Source of the DNA: Acridotheres tristis
Lineage: Eukaryota > Chordata > Aves > Passeriformes > Sturnidae
Assembly (NCBI GenBank): GCA_037013685.1
Contig: CM072885.1
Coordinates: 63,591,785-63,655,784, forward strand
Direction of reading: 5' to 3'
DNA: 64,000 nucleotides
A program made the position numbers and the translations under genes. Each line of letters starts with the position of its first letter. Position 1 is the stretch's first letter. Under the pieces are notes generated by a model, which ran no database searches, was not told the origin of the DNA, and saw nothing but the letters and a program-made list of their open reading frames with translations. Below are positions 31,901 through 44,117 of the stretch, one piece after another.

Positions 31901-34900
31901 TCTGGCTGAAATTCTGATTTTGCCTACCAATTAATTTATAATAAATCCATGTCGTAGCTGGTGAACAATTTTTCATCAATTGTGTTGTTATAATCACATG
32001 ATAGTCTCTCTACTTTAGCCGAATAAAAGATCCTGAATAATGCTGGTTGGGCCTTAAATTAAAGGGAAATAATGCACTACATATTTCCCTACCACCATTT
32101 CTATCAGCCCTTCTTCCTTGGTGTCGGGGCACTGGAGAAGAGCACTGGCCACACAAACAGCCACCCGAACACCTCAGCTGTGCAGAGCACTCTGTGGCTG
32201 TGCTCTGATATCCCCCTGCATTTACTTGGTCAAAATTATGGTGGGCCAGATAAACTGCAGTGCATGTTTCCTTCGCTAAAAGAAATTATCTGGACTAAAA
32301 TAATGGTATTTTCTTCTATGTCCACCCTGATATGTTTGGAAAAATAAGGGATCTGAAATTAACACTTACAAAAGTGCATACATTATACCCCCTATGTGAC
32401 AGTGGCAGCTGTCTGTCTCAGTGGCTGTTAATGACCTTCCTACTCCAGAAGCCTCTTCCCCTGTCCAAATAATTTCCTCTCTTCTGTTTCGCTGAGAACT
32501 GTGTCCAACTTCTTAGTAATTGCTGTGTATAATGTAGGACATAAAAAGATAAGTTATAAAGCTTGTGCAGGACTTGGTGTTGTAATTTAACCATCTTTCG
32601 TGCCTGGTTATGGATTTTACAAAAAACAGAGTGAAAATAATCTGGCCTCTTAATGTATAATTCAGCATATTGTAGCAGCTATTTTAGACAACTGTTTTTT
32701 ATAGTTTTACTACAGCTGTAATTTCTGTATGAGGACTGTCCACTTGAAGAAGCGGTGAAGTTAACATGTCAAAATGATTTTTTAAAGTCAGTTCTATTCC
32801 ACCGCCTGTGATTGTGTAGAAAATAAAGCAACACAAACAAAACCTCAACCACTGGCTGGGAAGAAACACCTTTTCTCAGCCTCAAAAGTTCTCTTCTGTA
32901 AGACAGGCATTTCTTCTAGTCCTCCTTTTACAAAAGTAGTAAATTACTAAGAAGATAATATATATACAGTACAATAGTCTATTTTGATAGTCAGCAGACT
33001 ATTTTAGGCTAATTAAGCTAACTAGAAATTCTAGGGTTGCAGTGATTTCTGTTTATTGATACATTGATGATAATACTGTTTACATAACACTTGATGTTTG
33101 AAATCAATACGTGCCAGTGTCCAGTGATTTGCTAATCTAGTTTCTGGTCTAATCCGGTCCTATTTTTTGCAGCATTCTCTGACTTCATATTATGAGTCAT
33201 ATTGTCTTTCTAAAGTGATTGCCAAGTAAACCAAAAATGTGTTTTACACTGCTATTGCACTGCTGTCATCTTTATATACAGTAGTTTTTATAAAGATGTC
33301 CTTAGCTTTTAATAAATGAGTGTAACATAAACTAATCTGTGTAATAAAACTTGCTTTAGTGTTTCAAAGGGTGTCTGGAAGAGCTGTAGAGATTTGAACT
33401 TCCGAGTATTTCAATAGCTTCAAAATTCGTGACTTCCTTTCCATCTGCAGGAAATCCCCAGATACCAGAACTCCATAGTCTGTACAAGGGTAAAATGAAG
33501 AGAGTGTCTGTAACCCAAAGAATGGATTTAGAGATGAGAAGAGGCCCCAAGAAGCCAAACCACACCACAAAAAACCACGGGCCATTGCATAAATCAATAC
33601 ATGTTCCATTTAGTCTGCATCACATTTCCAGCAGTTGCTAATACCAGATATTTAAAAGGGAAGTGTGGGACACTGAATAGAGACTGCTAAGAAATAAACA
33701 TAATCTTTCCACTACTCAAGGCAAGCTGAGAAGGCCAAACTTCAACTGAGCAGAAAGAAAGCAACATTTTGACTTTGACACATCAAGTACTCTGTCCCAC
33801 ATGGCTCTCCTCCCCAGCTGAGGCAGACACAGTCCAGTTTGCTCTGTACAAAAAGGCAGGACCAACAGTTCTCAGGGGAAAGAGATTTCATTTGTTCTTG
33901 GCTTCCAGGCTGAAGGATTTGGACAATTTCCCCAGAAGAGTTTAGATTTTCTAAACACTCTCTCAAGTCTCTTTGACACCTGCTGTTTAGGAGGCATCAT
34001 TGCCAGTGTTCCCAAAATACTGAGGGTGCTAAGCTGAAATTTCAACTCTCCCATTAGTAAAAGGGAGTATTTTTGACATCACCTCTTGGGATAGATGGCT
34101 TCCTTTTACAGAAAGAGTTCTTGATCTGTCCTGCTGGCCTCGAGCTTTAGTTTTCCTCAGCTATTTTTTTTCCTTCAGTTTTCCTGTCCAGAACTTGCTG
34201 TCCTCTTTGGCTCATCCAAAGTCCTTGATATCCAACTGAAGCCTTGGCATTTATACACAGCAGGTACCTTTTAACATCAGAAATTATCCTTTCAGCATCA
34301 GATCACTAGCCTCAGACTAGAGACTGTGCTGTAGGGATATAGCTAAACAGTAAAAAAAAATAAAAATTTAAAGCTAAATTTTAAAGGAAGGATGAGAAAT
34401 CCTCCATTACAAAAATGTCACTTACTTCATGTGCCAGAGTGCATTTCTGGAGCTTATATAACAAAGCACATCAGCTCTAAAGTAAAAAAAGGATCATTTT
34501 CATTAAAGCACCACTTTAGTAATTCTTAGGGGTCTTGCAACTGTAGGAGACTACAATTGCACTCCACCGTGCTAAAATTTATGGAACGCACTGCAGAAAG
34601 AAAGAGGACAAAGAGCAGCTTTAAAAATACATAAATATGTAAAATTACTAATAATTGCAACCCAGTCCCCTTCTCAAACTGCACCTGCAATTGTGAAAAC
34701 AGTTAAATGTACAAGACAAAGGAAGTAAATCAGTGGATTGGGTGTGTTACAGCTCCCTCAGCAAGTTTCAACAGTTTTTATGATGTGCTTCTAGTAATTG
34801 AGTAAGGATTATATTCAGCACATTATGCTCAGCAGGAACAGCTTTTATATACCAAGGAGCAAATTAAATGCTTCTGGAATTTCCATAGATGTTGTTAAAA

Positions 34901-37900
34901 CGCTGATAGTGATTTACAGACTGCCATTATCACCAAGTCAAAAACAAACAGGAGCATCACAGCCAGTTCCTTTAAACTGTTTATTCTTACTAGAAAGCAG
35001 AGACTTCATTGATTTGATGGTTGCTCACACATACAGAAGGACGAGGAAAGAAAAGAGAGCTAAGATTTGATTTTGATTTCCAAGAAATCAAAATCCTGTC
35101 ACTCACCCGAGCTATTCCCAACAATTAATTTGATTTGGAAAATGAAAAATGATTACTGGAAGGTGGGGAGGAAACATACCAGTACATTAGGTATAAATAG
35201 CTACCACTGCTGCTTTGTAGTAGTGAGAATTAGCAGTGACAATGAGGTTTAAATCCTTGGCTTTGACAACAATACAAACAAAAAAAGCTTGCTCTAGGTA
35301 ATATTTGAGAATACTTTCCCCTTAGCCAGCTACACGGATTTAATTTAAGGCATTTTTGTGAATTACGTGGGTTTTGTTTTGACTGCCTCATAGTTACTGC
35401 TTAAAAATGCCATTTTTTCATGTAGGGCTACTGAAAACAGTTGAAACCTTTGAAACATCTGAAAAGCTGTGTTCCATTTTACCTCAAGGATTTTGCTCCC
35501 CAGCATAAAGCCTGCTCTCCAATATTTGCTGTCCTGAGAATTAAGAATATTGCATCATTACAACTATTACTGTGCAGTATCAAACTGTTCCCTGCAAAGC
35601 CGTCTTCCTCAAGCATGCCTGGCTTTTGTTGGAAGAATTTATTTTGCAAAATGCTGCTGGGCTGGGTGGGAGCACAGTAGGAAGTGCCACCTCCAGTGAG
35701 CTAGTGATAGCTGGGGTTTGCTGTATAAACTCTATTATCATTTTAACCACACAGTCCACCTCCTATTTCCCTCAGTGAATGTGCTCCCAGCAGCCACCAG
35801 AAAAAGCCAGTTGGGAATTTAACTAGCAAGGAGACACAGCATCCCTGTGCTGGATCTGCTATTATTATGCAGATAGAGGAGCTCAGAGACATTTCACCAC
35901 CTCTCCCTCTTTGCATGGATGTTTGTTAAAGAAATGATCTCCATCTAATAAAAAACCTGAACAGTCCCAAACCCTAAGGAAAGAAATCATGCAATACTGA
36001 GTCTCACAGATTTTGTTTTGTTACGCTACCCACAGAAATGCCACATAAATAAAAGGCACTGCTTAAGCCCCAGCTGCATTTTTATGGAGTTTCTAGGCTG
36101 TAGCTGGATGGCTCAGGAGGTGACTTCTGTTTGTGCTCTGCAGTCATCATTCCTCCTTTGCACTTGTGCCCATAAACAAGGAGCACTCCGAGCATGGCAG
36201 GCAATGCTTTTGCACCTCGGGAGGTGCTCCCACCCTCCCTGAGACCCAGCCATGCCTCACAGCCCTCAATAAGAAAATACTTTGCTGCAAGGACCTACAG
36301 CTTCACCTTCTAAAGCTCTGCCCCTCCCAGTCTGTGCAGGGAGGTGTCTGCTCAGTCAAGGCATCACTGATTTGTGATTTTGGCTGGGGACCTGCTCCTT
36401 TGCCTCAGGTCCTTCAGCATTACACCAGCAAAAGGGGAACCACAAACATTCGGGAAAAGTGCCCAGAAATGAAATGGGAATATTTGGACTACTTGAACAC
36501 ACTTTCAACTCCTCCCAATCTCCAGTGTTCAGACAACAGGAAAGCAGGCCATGGGAGAATCTCTGCTATTAAGAAATCTCCTTTTTTCTCAACCGTAGGA
36601 TTGTAGGCACGAAGGCTTCCAGCAGCCTTTTGCAGGGACACACATTCCTTGCTGGCAGGAATGGACGATTTGGGCAAATCCAGTTTTTCTGTTTCACTTC
36701 TCCTTCATAACATTTAAAGAAGGAATATTTTGGCTGGACTGTGCTCTTTCCTAACCAGCTGCAAAATGCCATTCCCTGCTGCAGCCCAAACCTATGTAGT
36801 CACTAGAGGTTCCCAAATGCAATTCTAACACCAGCCCACACTGGAGATCCAGCATGCTCTGGACCAAGCCTTGTTCCTGAAAGAGAACTGTGTAAAACTT
36901 GCAACCTGATGCTATGGGCAGATTTTTACACTTTCCAAGGTTTGACCTGGGCTCCTTGTGCTATCCTCTCCTCCAGGGCACAATCCCTGGAACACTGCTC
37001 TTCCCTTTGCCAGGTGTCCCCATGTTGCAGGTGTGGTTTTGCAGCCCCAGCACTCTCTGCCTCACTCCATCACGAGGTAATGAGGCATTTCCCTCTGTTT
37101 TCCAGGGAGCCAGGAACATCTGCATGCCCTAAGGGAAGGAAGCAGTTTTTAAAAGCATTCTTTAAGTGACGGCTTTGCATCTGTGATTCAAACCCACACT
37201 GCTGCCCCAGTGCTACCCAGTTTGCAGCACAGGGTTAGGCTTTGGCTTTGCTGCTGAGGTGAATTGAGGAGACAAACCTCGGGGAGCTGGCAAGCAGCAA
37301 ATAAATTTGGAGCAGAGTAGGGTAAAAATAGCAGGGTCTGAAGGAAGGCCAAGCTGTGTGCCTGGTTACTGTGAGCCCCTAAGCCAGAGGGAACCCCAAC
37401 CCCCCTGTGTGCACATACCCAAGCAGCAGCCTCATACCTCAGCCAGGCTCCTTTCCCAGGCTAAGTCAAACATCCAGAGATCACCTCGGATCAAAGGGAG
37501 CCGCCACTCACCCAGGGCATGTGAGCACATCCCAAGGATGTGTCTGCAAGCATGAAGAATGGTCTGGCCCAGACCCAGAAAGTTTCAGCCTGCTTGGCTG
37601 AGAGACTCTGGCTCTCCATTGCTCTGCCATGTCCCAGCTCGAGCCACTGGCTTGGCCATTGCCTTCAAGCCTGTCTAACATCATTAATTCCCCCATGCTG
37701 CTCTAGGAAAACGAGTGCTACAAATGGCTACTCACTGAAAAACACACAGAAAACTTCAGAACTAGCAGGAAAATATAAAACTGAGTGGCAAGGGGCTTCT
37801 GCAAACACATGAAGCTTTTGCCAAAGCAACAAGGACTTATTTTTTTGCCATTTCAGCCAAAAGTGTCTCATTGAAGAAAACCTACTCTGGCATACCCAAA

Positions 37901-39286
37901 GCCATTGGTTTTATCTGAACTACTCAGGGGTTTCCACGTGCTTTGTAGCTCCAAGGTATAGATCAGAGAGGTTGGGTGGGATACATTTGGTGGCAGCCAG
38001 GTCTTAGCAGGTCAGTATCACACCTGGAGCTTGTAGAGAGAAGATTTCATTCAGAGAAGAGAGTATGAAGCAAAAGGTGGGGCTGTTTCTTGTCGTAGAC
38101 TGTATCAGAGAAACGACATTAAGAAAATTACTCCATCTGCAGAATATTGCACAGTCCTAGTAGGGACTTCTTGAGTGTAAATATGAGGGGTTTCTTCTAA
38201 TGCCTTCATCTGATCTCCAGGTCAAGACATGTACATAACAGAACAGCAAATTCGAGTCCCCAGGGAAAGCTTTATGAAAACTGCTGTGGCTGATGCATTC
38301 CCAGCATCTGCTGCTTTAATCCTCCCTTGTTGGAAAAGAAAGGAACTCAGTAACAGGCTGGTAATTAATTCTCCAACAATACTCAATAAGGAAAAGTTTG
38401 GTTTTAATAAACAGAACAGAACTGCTGATTTAACACAAACATATTCAGTTAGAAGGACATCTCAAAAATATTTATATTAGAAGCAAGAACAAAGAAATAA
38501 TAACCACACGCTACAGGAAGTATTGCTTGCTGTCTGGTGATTAATAAACCCCAGGAAAGAATAAAATGGATGGTCTAAATTTGTCTTCTTGTTACCCACA
38601 AGCTGAAACACACAAAGGACATAAATGCCTATGGTGAAACCAAAGCCAAAATTTTGCTGTGAACTTATCTTACTACAGGCATGTCTTGAGATGCCCCTCC
38701 CCAAGGAGCTCAAGTGATTTCTTATAATGGTGATAGGGGAACAATGGGGAAGACTTCTAAAACAGTGGGGACTTATTCAGTTTTTATAAACTGTCTGTCA
38801 AGCAGAGGAATATTTCCTCCCCTGCCGGTCTCTGCAGCCGCAGCTCCAGCAGAAAGCAGTGGGAGCTCAGGCATATGCAGCCTCAGCTAGCAGCAGCAGT
38901 TAGTCCCTATCAAAACGTGCTAAAGAATGTGCTAAAATTCAGTTGCAGTATTTCTCACCAAAACATTTAGCTCAACAGGAAATACAATGTCATACGGGCA
39001 GTAAAACTTAATTTTTTTTCATTATCCTTTGTGTTTCAATAAACCGTTGGAAAGCCAACTGCAGAACACCCCTGGATGTTCATGTCAGGATATTTCTTTT
39101 ATCTAAAATATCCTCTCTCCAAATCTGCCTGGCAATATGTTCTGAGAAATCAATCTGTCATCGAGAATGTGCCAGACACATTTTACAGCCCCACGGCCAG
39201 ACCACAACTGGAGGTCGTGTGGGTTTTTGGCCGCCTGAAGCTTTCTCTGAGCCCTTGGGCTGCACAGTTCAGCTCTCACCATCTCA

Positions 39287-39863
39287 GGTCCTGTTGTGGT
39301 CTAACCCCAGCCAGCTACCAAACATCACAAAGTCACTCCCACCAGTGGGATCGGGGAGAGAACTGGAAGGATAAAAGCCAGGATACTCATGGGTGGAAAT
39401 AAAGACAGTTTAATAGGGAAAGCAAAAGTAACACACAAAAGCAAACCAAAACAAGGAATTGACTCCCTGCTTCCCATGGGCAGGCAGGTGTTCAGCACCT
39501 CCAGGAGGGCAGGGCTCCTTTCCCTAGAAGAGTGATTTGGGAAGACAAACACCATCACTGCAAACATCCCCTCCTTCCTCCTTCTTCCTCCCCCTTTACA
39601 TACTGATCATGATGTCACAGGGTCTGGAGCATCCCTTGGCTCAGTCAGGGTCACCTGTCCTGGCTGTTTCTCCTCCCAACCTCCCGGGCACCCCCAGCCC
39701 CTCTCCAGCATGGCCTCTGAGGGGCAGGAAAAGCCTTGGCTCTCTGTGCAATCCCTGCTCAGCAATAACAACATGTCTGTGTTATCTCCCCTGTGTGCAG
39801 CACAGATCCAAACCACAGCCCCACTCCAGCCCCTAGGAAGGAAACTAACTCCAGCACAGGTCC
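39287..39863 (-). mobile_element. Solo ERVL-like LTR (minus) with 5-bp target duplication
   Basis: The LTR body is 39292-39858 (567 bp), beginning TGTTGTGGTCTAACCCCAGC and ending CCAGCACA on the + strand, so it runs TG...CA. It is flanked by identical GGTCC at 39287-39291 and 39859-39863. The sequence matches, by recall, the reverse complement of a common avian endogenous-retrovirus LTR. A 5-bp duplication fits class III (ERVL-type) integration. On the minus strand a CRE-like TGACATCA (39610-39617) sits just before a decayed TATA box (39595-39602), and an ATTAAA poly(A) signal lies at 39409-39414. There are no gag, pol or env sequences on either side. It is therefore a solo LTR, left by recombination between the two LTRs of a former provirus. 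CpG positions look decayed. Confidence 0.88.
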
Positions 39864-41924
39864 CCAAAAAGAGGCATATGTCCAAGTCTGACATTGCGAG
39901 GAAACACCCTGGAAACCTTTATGAAGTTTTCAAGGGCTGTGGTGAAGATGGCAGAGAAAGACAGGGCGCGTATGGATTTACAGTCAGACACTGGTTTAAA
40001 AACTTACCAAACAAAAAATAAAAATATTTCAAAGCAAAATATATTGCAGTAATTTAAATGTGTTTGTTCAGACCTCTCTTCCACACACTATGGATGGAAA
40101 TCTGTCCCTTGCACCACATCAGGAAGTTTTGAAAGGGGTCATAAAGTCATCTCTGTATTTGATGTGCTCTTTTTGAGTGTCAGCTTCCTTTCCACAGGCA
40201 AAATCCCCCAAGTCCAGCTGTGACATTCCTGTGCTGCATCATCACTGTGGACACTGCTCCTTGCTTGCACCACAGCAGCTGGAATGTGGAATCCTCAGCT
40301 GGCATGTGAAAACTGCCTTTTCTAGACAGCTGGAATTGCTGTAACAGCCTCCTCTGCAACGAGCTTTTCTGGAGGCTGACTGAAGTTTAGAAGTCACAAG
40401 TATATAAAAGAGGAGGTGGAAACATTCAGGATCAAAGCAATGGGCAGAGGGGGGTTGTTTGCTTCTGGGTTTGGATCTGGGGGTGTCCTTGGGGTTTTGC
40501 TTTGTTTTGCTTTGGTTTTTGAGCAGCACAGGGACAGTGGTGTCTGTCTGGTGTGGTTCAAAGGCAGAAGAGTTGGCAAAGGTCCCAATTGCCAGGGAAG
40601 AGGGAGGTTGGAGCACGTGGCAGTCATGGCAGAGCTGCAAACTCCCTTGTGCCCATCGATTTTACTCAAGCAAGTAATTCGCCTGTCCCACACAGGGCTC
40701 TGCTTATTCTTAACCCTGGTCATGCTGCAAGTTTCTGTGCCACAGTCAGTGGTGTGCAATGCCCGAAGGATTTGTGCCCAAAGTAGTTCCTCTGTGGCAG
40801 AGGAGCTGCTGGCACACCTGCACAACACCATAAGAGTAAAAGACTGCTCTGAGCCCAGCATGAAAAGGCTTTTTTCACTCACTAAACTCTTCTAGTTTCT
40901 GCCTCAAAAATGACACTCTGACTCTTTATTTCTCGTTCTTTAGGTGCTGGATGCTCAGTAGTTACCCCTTATGCACCCATGAGGGCTTTGGCTGGGCTCC
41001 AGGACCAAACAGATGGAAACTGCAGGACACAGCAAGAACATTGTGTGGCACTAACACCAACATATGTCCCACACTCCTTGATTTTAGTCTTAGTTCTAAT
41101 GAATTCCCAGCAAATTTGCCATAAACAGATAAAATCCCTAAGAAATCAGAGCTACCAATTGTATTCCAGGAGAGGGACAGGAAGGATTTGGGCAATATAT
41201 TCCATCAACTCAACAGAAATAAAGGTATACAGTAAGTTACATTCATGACACTTATAAAGGCAAGTCTGAAAAAAAGCAGGAGGAGATAATTTTGTAATTC
41301 TCAGTGTGAATTCCCAAAATAAAGAGCTTTATTCTTTGAAACAAAAAACAATCATTTATTCCAGCTGTGTTCACATCCTTTTTGCCTTCCAGGGTTAATC
41401 TGCTGAAAAGCTTTTAGCTAAGATTAATGTATATCCAGCTGTCTCTGGATTTTTCTGCTTTATCCAAAAATTAACACACAGCAAACAAACAAATATTGGC
41501 AATAACATATTAGAAATAAAAGGAACATTCCAATTCAAACACAATTCCCACAACGTTGTCTTTCATTCTGGAAGAATAAAGCAAATTGAATTTGTTTTCT
41601 ACAGGGAAAGAAATTGAGATGGGGTGAAAAAAGGTACTCTGCTAATTTATAGCATTGCTCAGAAGACAAGAAGATTAAAGGGATTAAGAGCTGTGAGTTT
41701 AAGGTTGCTGGTTGCCTGCATGGTACGTGTAGAGACAATTCCAGTGGGGAAACTGGGGCTACCAGTGCCAAAATGGTTTCACCCCATATCAACAAACCCC
41801 TTAAAACCTTCTGCAGAAGAACACAACCTTCATCTCAATATGTTCACTCACTCCTTGTTGCCTCAGCCAGTTCCTGTTCTCCTGCACAGGAGTTTAATTA
41901 GGCAATTGTTTGCCCCCATGTAGC
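39864..41924. other. Intergenic stretch between two LTRs
   Basis: About 2.1 kb. Overlapping open frames on both strands at 40394-40895 (159 and 162 codons) include a hydrophobic stretch encoded by TTTTG-like low-complexity DNA at about 40490-40525. No family is recognisable. There is no retroviral coding sequence between the two LTRs, which belong to different families. Confidence 0.55.
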
Positions 41925-42428
41925 TGTTAAGATCCGGTTATTAAAATTTTTAGAGATGCCTCTGCCTGAATTAAAGTGCAAATGAGACCATATGCCAAAG
42001 TCAATAGTATGGATTTTTTTAACAGTAAATCTGAGAGAGAGAGAGAGAAATAGAAAAGAGGTGGTGGCAGGAGAGAGATGGTGGCAGAGACAGATGAAGT
42101 AGAAAAAATCACTCTTCTGTGGATCCCAACAGCATCCCATTGATCTTCTCCATCTTGTCTTCTTGGTGGTGACGGTCCCCCAAAAAAACAGAGTTCAGTG
42201 GATTAATATCCATTTGGGCCAGGTGGGAACAGCCAGATACCTCCCCTGGGGGGTCAGGTTTGACACGGTCTTGCAAGGCCCTTGATCTGTTGCATCACTT
42301 TGCATCATCAGCAGAGTCCTGCTGCAGGGCCTCAGGAACAGTCTGCAGGCTGCTTTGGGGCTCTTTGATGGATTATGACCCCCTTAGCTGCTACTTTGGC
42401 TAAAGAAGTTCTTCACCAAAACACCACA
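41925..42428 (-). mobile_element. Probable ERV LTR (minus strand)
   Basis: The + strand begins TGTTAAGATCCGGTTATTAA at 41925, which reads as the inverted 3' end of an LTR (TTAATAACCGGATCTTAACA). It continues with phrases I recall from bird LTRs: ATGAGACCATATGCCAAAGTCAATAGTATGG (in two parts), a GA-repeat, and tracts rich in GGTGGTGGCAGGAGAG. A possible outer end is CACCACA at 42428. No matching target-site duplication was found (left flank GTAGC), so either boundary may be wrong or the copy may be incomplete. The family name is unknown to me. Confidence 0.55.
42033..42049. repeat. (GA)n microsatellite inside the LTR
   Basis: About eight GA units, read as CT repeats on the strand of the LTR. 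It appears to be a regular part of this LTR type rather than a later expansion. Confidence 0.8.
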
Positions 42429-42738
42429 AAACAACGAATAAACCATCATGGAAATGTACCTATCAAAGCTGAGAAGCTCACAGTGAACATCTGTAACCAG
42501 AATAGAGAGAAAAAGCTGACCAAGACTGCACCAACAGCATACTTTGAACTGATCAACATGCCAGTTTTTAAAGTATCTTTCAAGACCTGCTGGATTCCTT
42601 GATACACTATCAAATATAACCTGTATATATTTGGCTTACTATTTTTTACTTGTAGTTTTCCATTTATTTAGTCACCATATGGAAATTTTTTCAGGGTGAT
42701 GTTGCTGTCATTCCACAGTTGACACTGTAAGTATCACC

Positions 42739-42866
42739 CTTCCTTCCTTCCAAAAAAAAAAAAAAAAAAAAAAAAAGCAAACAAACAAACAAAAACCCAC
42801 AAAAACAAACAAAAAACCCAACCAAAAAAAAACCCAAAAAAACCCAAAAAAGCCCCCAAAAAACAG
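42739..42866. repeat. A-rich tract: (CCTT)n, A25, then (CAAA)/(AACCC)-like units
   Basis: Three CCTT units run directly into 25 consecutive A (42752-42776) and then about 90 bases of A-rich irregular repeats (CAAACAAA, AAAACCC). A polypurine/polypyrimidine switch at the junction is typical of a decayed poly(A) tail or microsatellite expansion. No retrocopy body was identified upstream. Confidence 0.9.
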
Positions 42867-44014
42867 TGGTTTTTTAAAGCACCTTAATTGTTCCTCTACG
42901 TTTAATTAACCACCAACAGGCCACCTAATATTTTTCTTTCTGATATTAAGAGGGACTCGTTTCCAGCTCCATGGAAAAAACACAAACAGAGGCAAGGTTA
43001 ATTTTCCAGAGGAGCACCACAGAATAGTGGGGACAGTCTGTGGTGTGGTGAGAGGTTAAATGAAGGCTGTGAAGAAATGCTGGCCAGCCTGAATAGGAGG
43101 GACAAGGTCAAGCCCATAGGGACCAAAGAGAACTCAACTTTTTAACTGAGTTTTTTCAACGAAAAATGCTGCTTCAATTCTACCAAAATTGGAAGAAAAG
43201 AATCTCATAAAAATTAAGATGGACCTTATTCTGTCACAAATGTTTCAGAAAGATACATTCCAAAATGGATTTTAAAAAAAATCTCCAAACTTTCTGGCTG
43301 TATATACCACATTAAATTTTCCTCTAAAGCTTAAAATGGAAATAAAATAGATTCTTGCACACAGTCTCTGCAAATACTGAACTTGGTGTGAGGAGGGGGA
43401 GCTCTCCCCAGATCTCAGCTTTTTTTCAGAGTAAACCAAGCTGTTCTCTGATCAGCACTGCAAGCGGATATATAACTTTAGATACTACTCAAGTCCTTGT
43501 CTGTGGTGATCTGCAGAAAATGTGCATCTGTTACAGCAAAAAGGAAGTTTAATTGGGGCTGAAGAAGCTCAAGTTTTCAGGCTGGGTGTTCATGTCAGCA
43601 GCTAGTGCAAAAACCAGGATGAGTATTTTCCATCACCTTCCTTTGTGGGGCCATAAAACGATCAGTCTTAAATGCTATCACACACAAAACTTTTACCAGT
43701 GTTTTTTCCAAATAAAGATAGGAATTTTTTTTTAAACATCAATTTACAAGGAAAATTCTTCTGGCTGATCAGTTCTAAAGAGGTGTAAAGGCTGACAAGA
43801 AACAGGAAATTCAAACTTCATAGAAGCTGTGGAAATATTCCCCTAATGTGTAAAAACAGTTTTAGACTGTACCACAAATTCCAATTAAAAAAATTTTAAA
43901 AAAGACAACTACAGAGTGAAGGACATTAAAATGTGAATGTCTTGGACAAAATAACATGTCAGCACAGCTAAACCTAGTAATGACATGGTATTGTTTGAAT
44001 TCTAATGTAGACAC

Positions 44015-44117
44015 GGTGCATGTGGAAAGCAGCAAGTCACCTTTAAAAAGCATTTCACTTCCAAAAGGAAATAAATACAAGAACCAAAAAGCAAACACAA
44101 AAAGCCCTTTCTCACAG
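44015..44117. repeat. Unnamed dispersed repeat, copy 1
   Basis: About 100 bases that recur at 46003-46114 in the same orientation with roughly 80-85% identity by eye. Shared blocks are GAAAGCAGCA, TCACCTTTAAA, AGCATTT, CACTTCCAAAAGGAAATAAA and AGCCCTTTCT. Similarity stops abruptly on both sides. The tract includes an AATAAA and an A-rich section of variable length. The family is not recognised; it may be an LTR or old retroposon fragment. Confidence 0.75.

Larger units (their letters stand above)
27617..39291. other. Intergenic stretch, CR1 to solo LTR
   Basis: About 11.7 kb of non-coding AT-rich DNA. It has a (TCAA)n tract at 27915-27938, a TTTTG repeat at 28881-28900, and otherwise unique sequence. 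Somewhat GC-richer patches near 36.1-37.7 kb produce overlapping open frames in several phases, which argues for composition rather than coding. No tRNA, exon of a neighbouring gene, or named repeat was recognised. Confidence 0.55.

Noticed and set aside
36133..36606. A 157-codon plus-strand frame
   Set aside because: It begins at GTG, not ATG, and lies in a locally GC-rich stretch with other overlapping frames; no domain was recognised.
40416..40895. A 159-codon plus-strand frame with a hydrophobic start that resembles a signal peptide
   Set aside because: The hydrophobic part comes from TTTTG/GGTTTTG low-complexity DNA, the opposite strand is equally open (162 codons), and the remainder has no family features.
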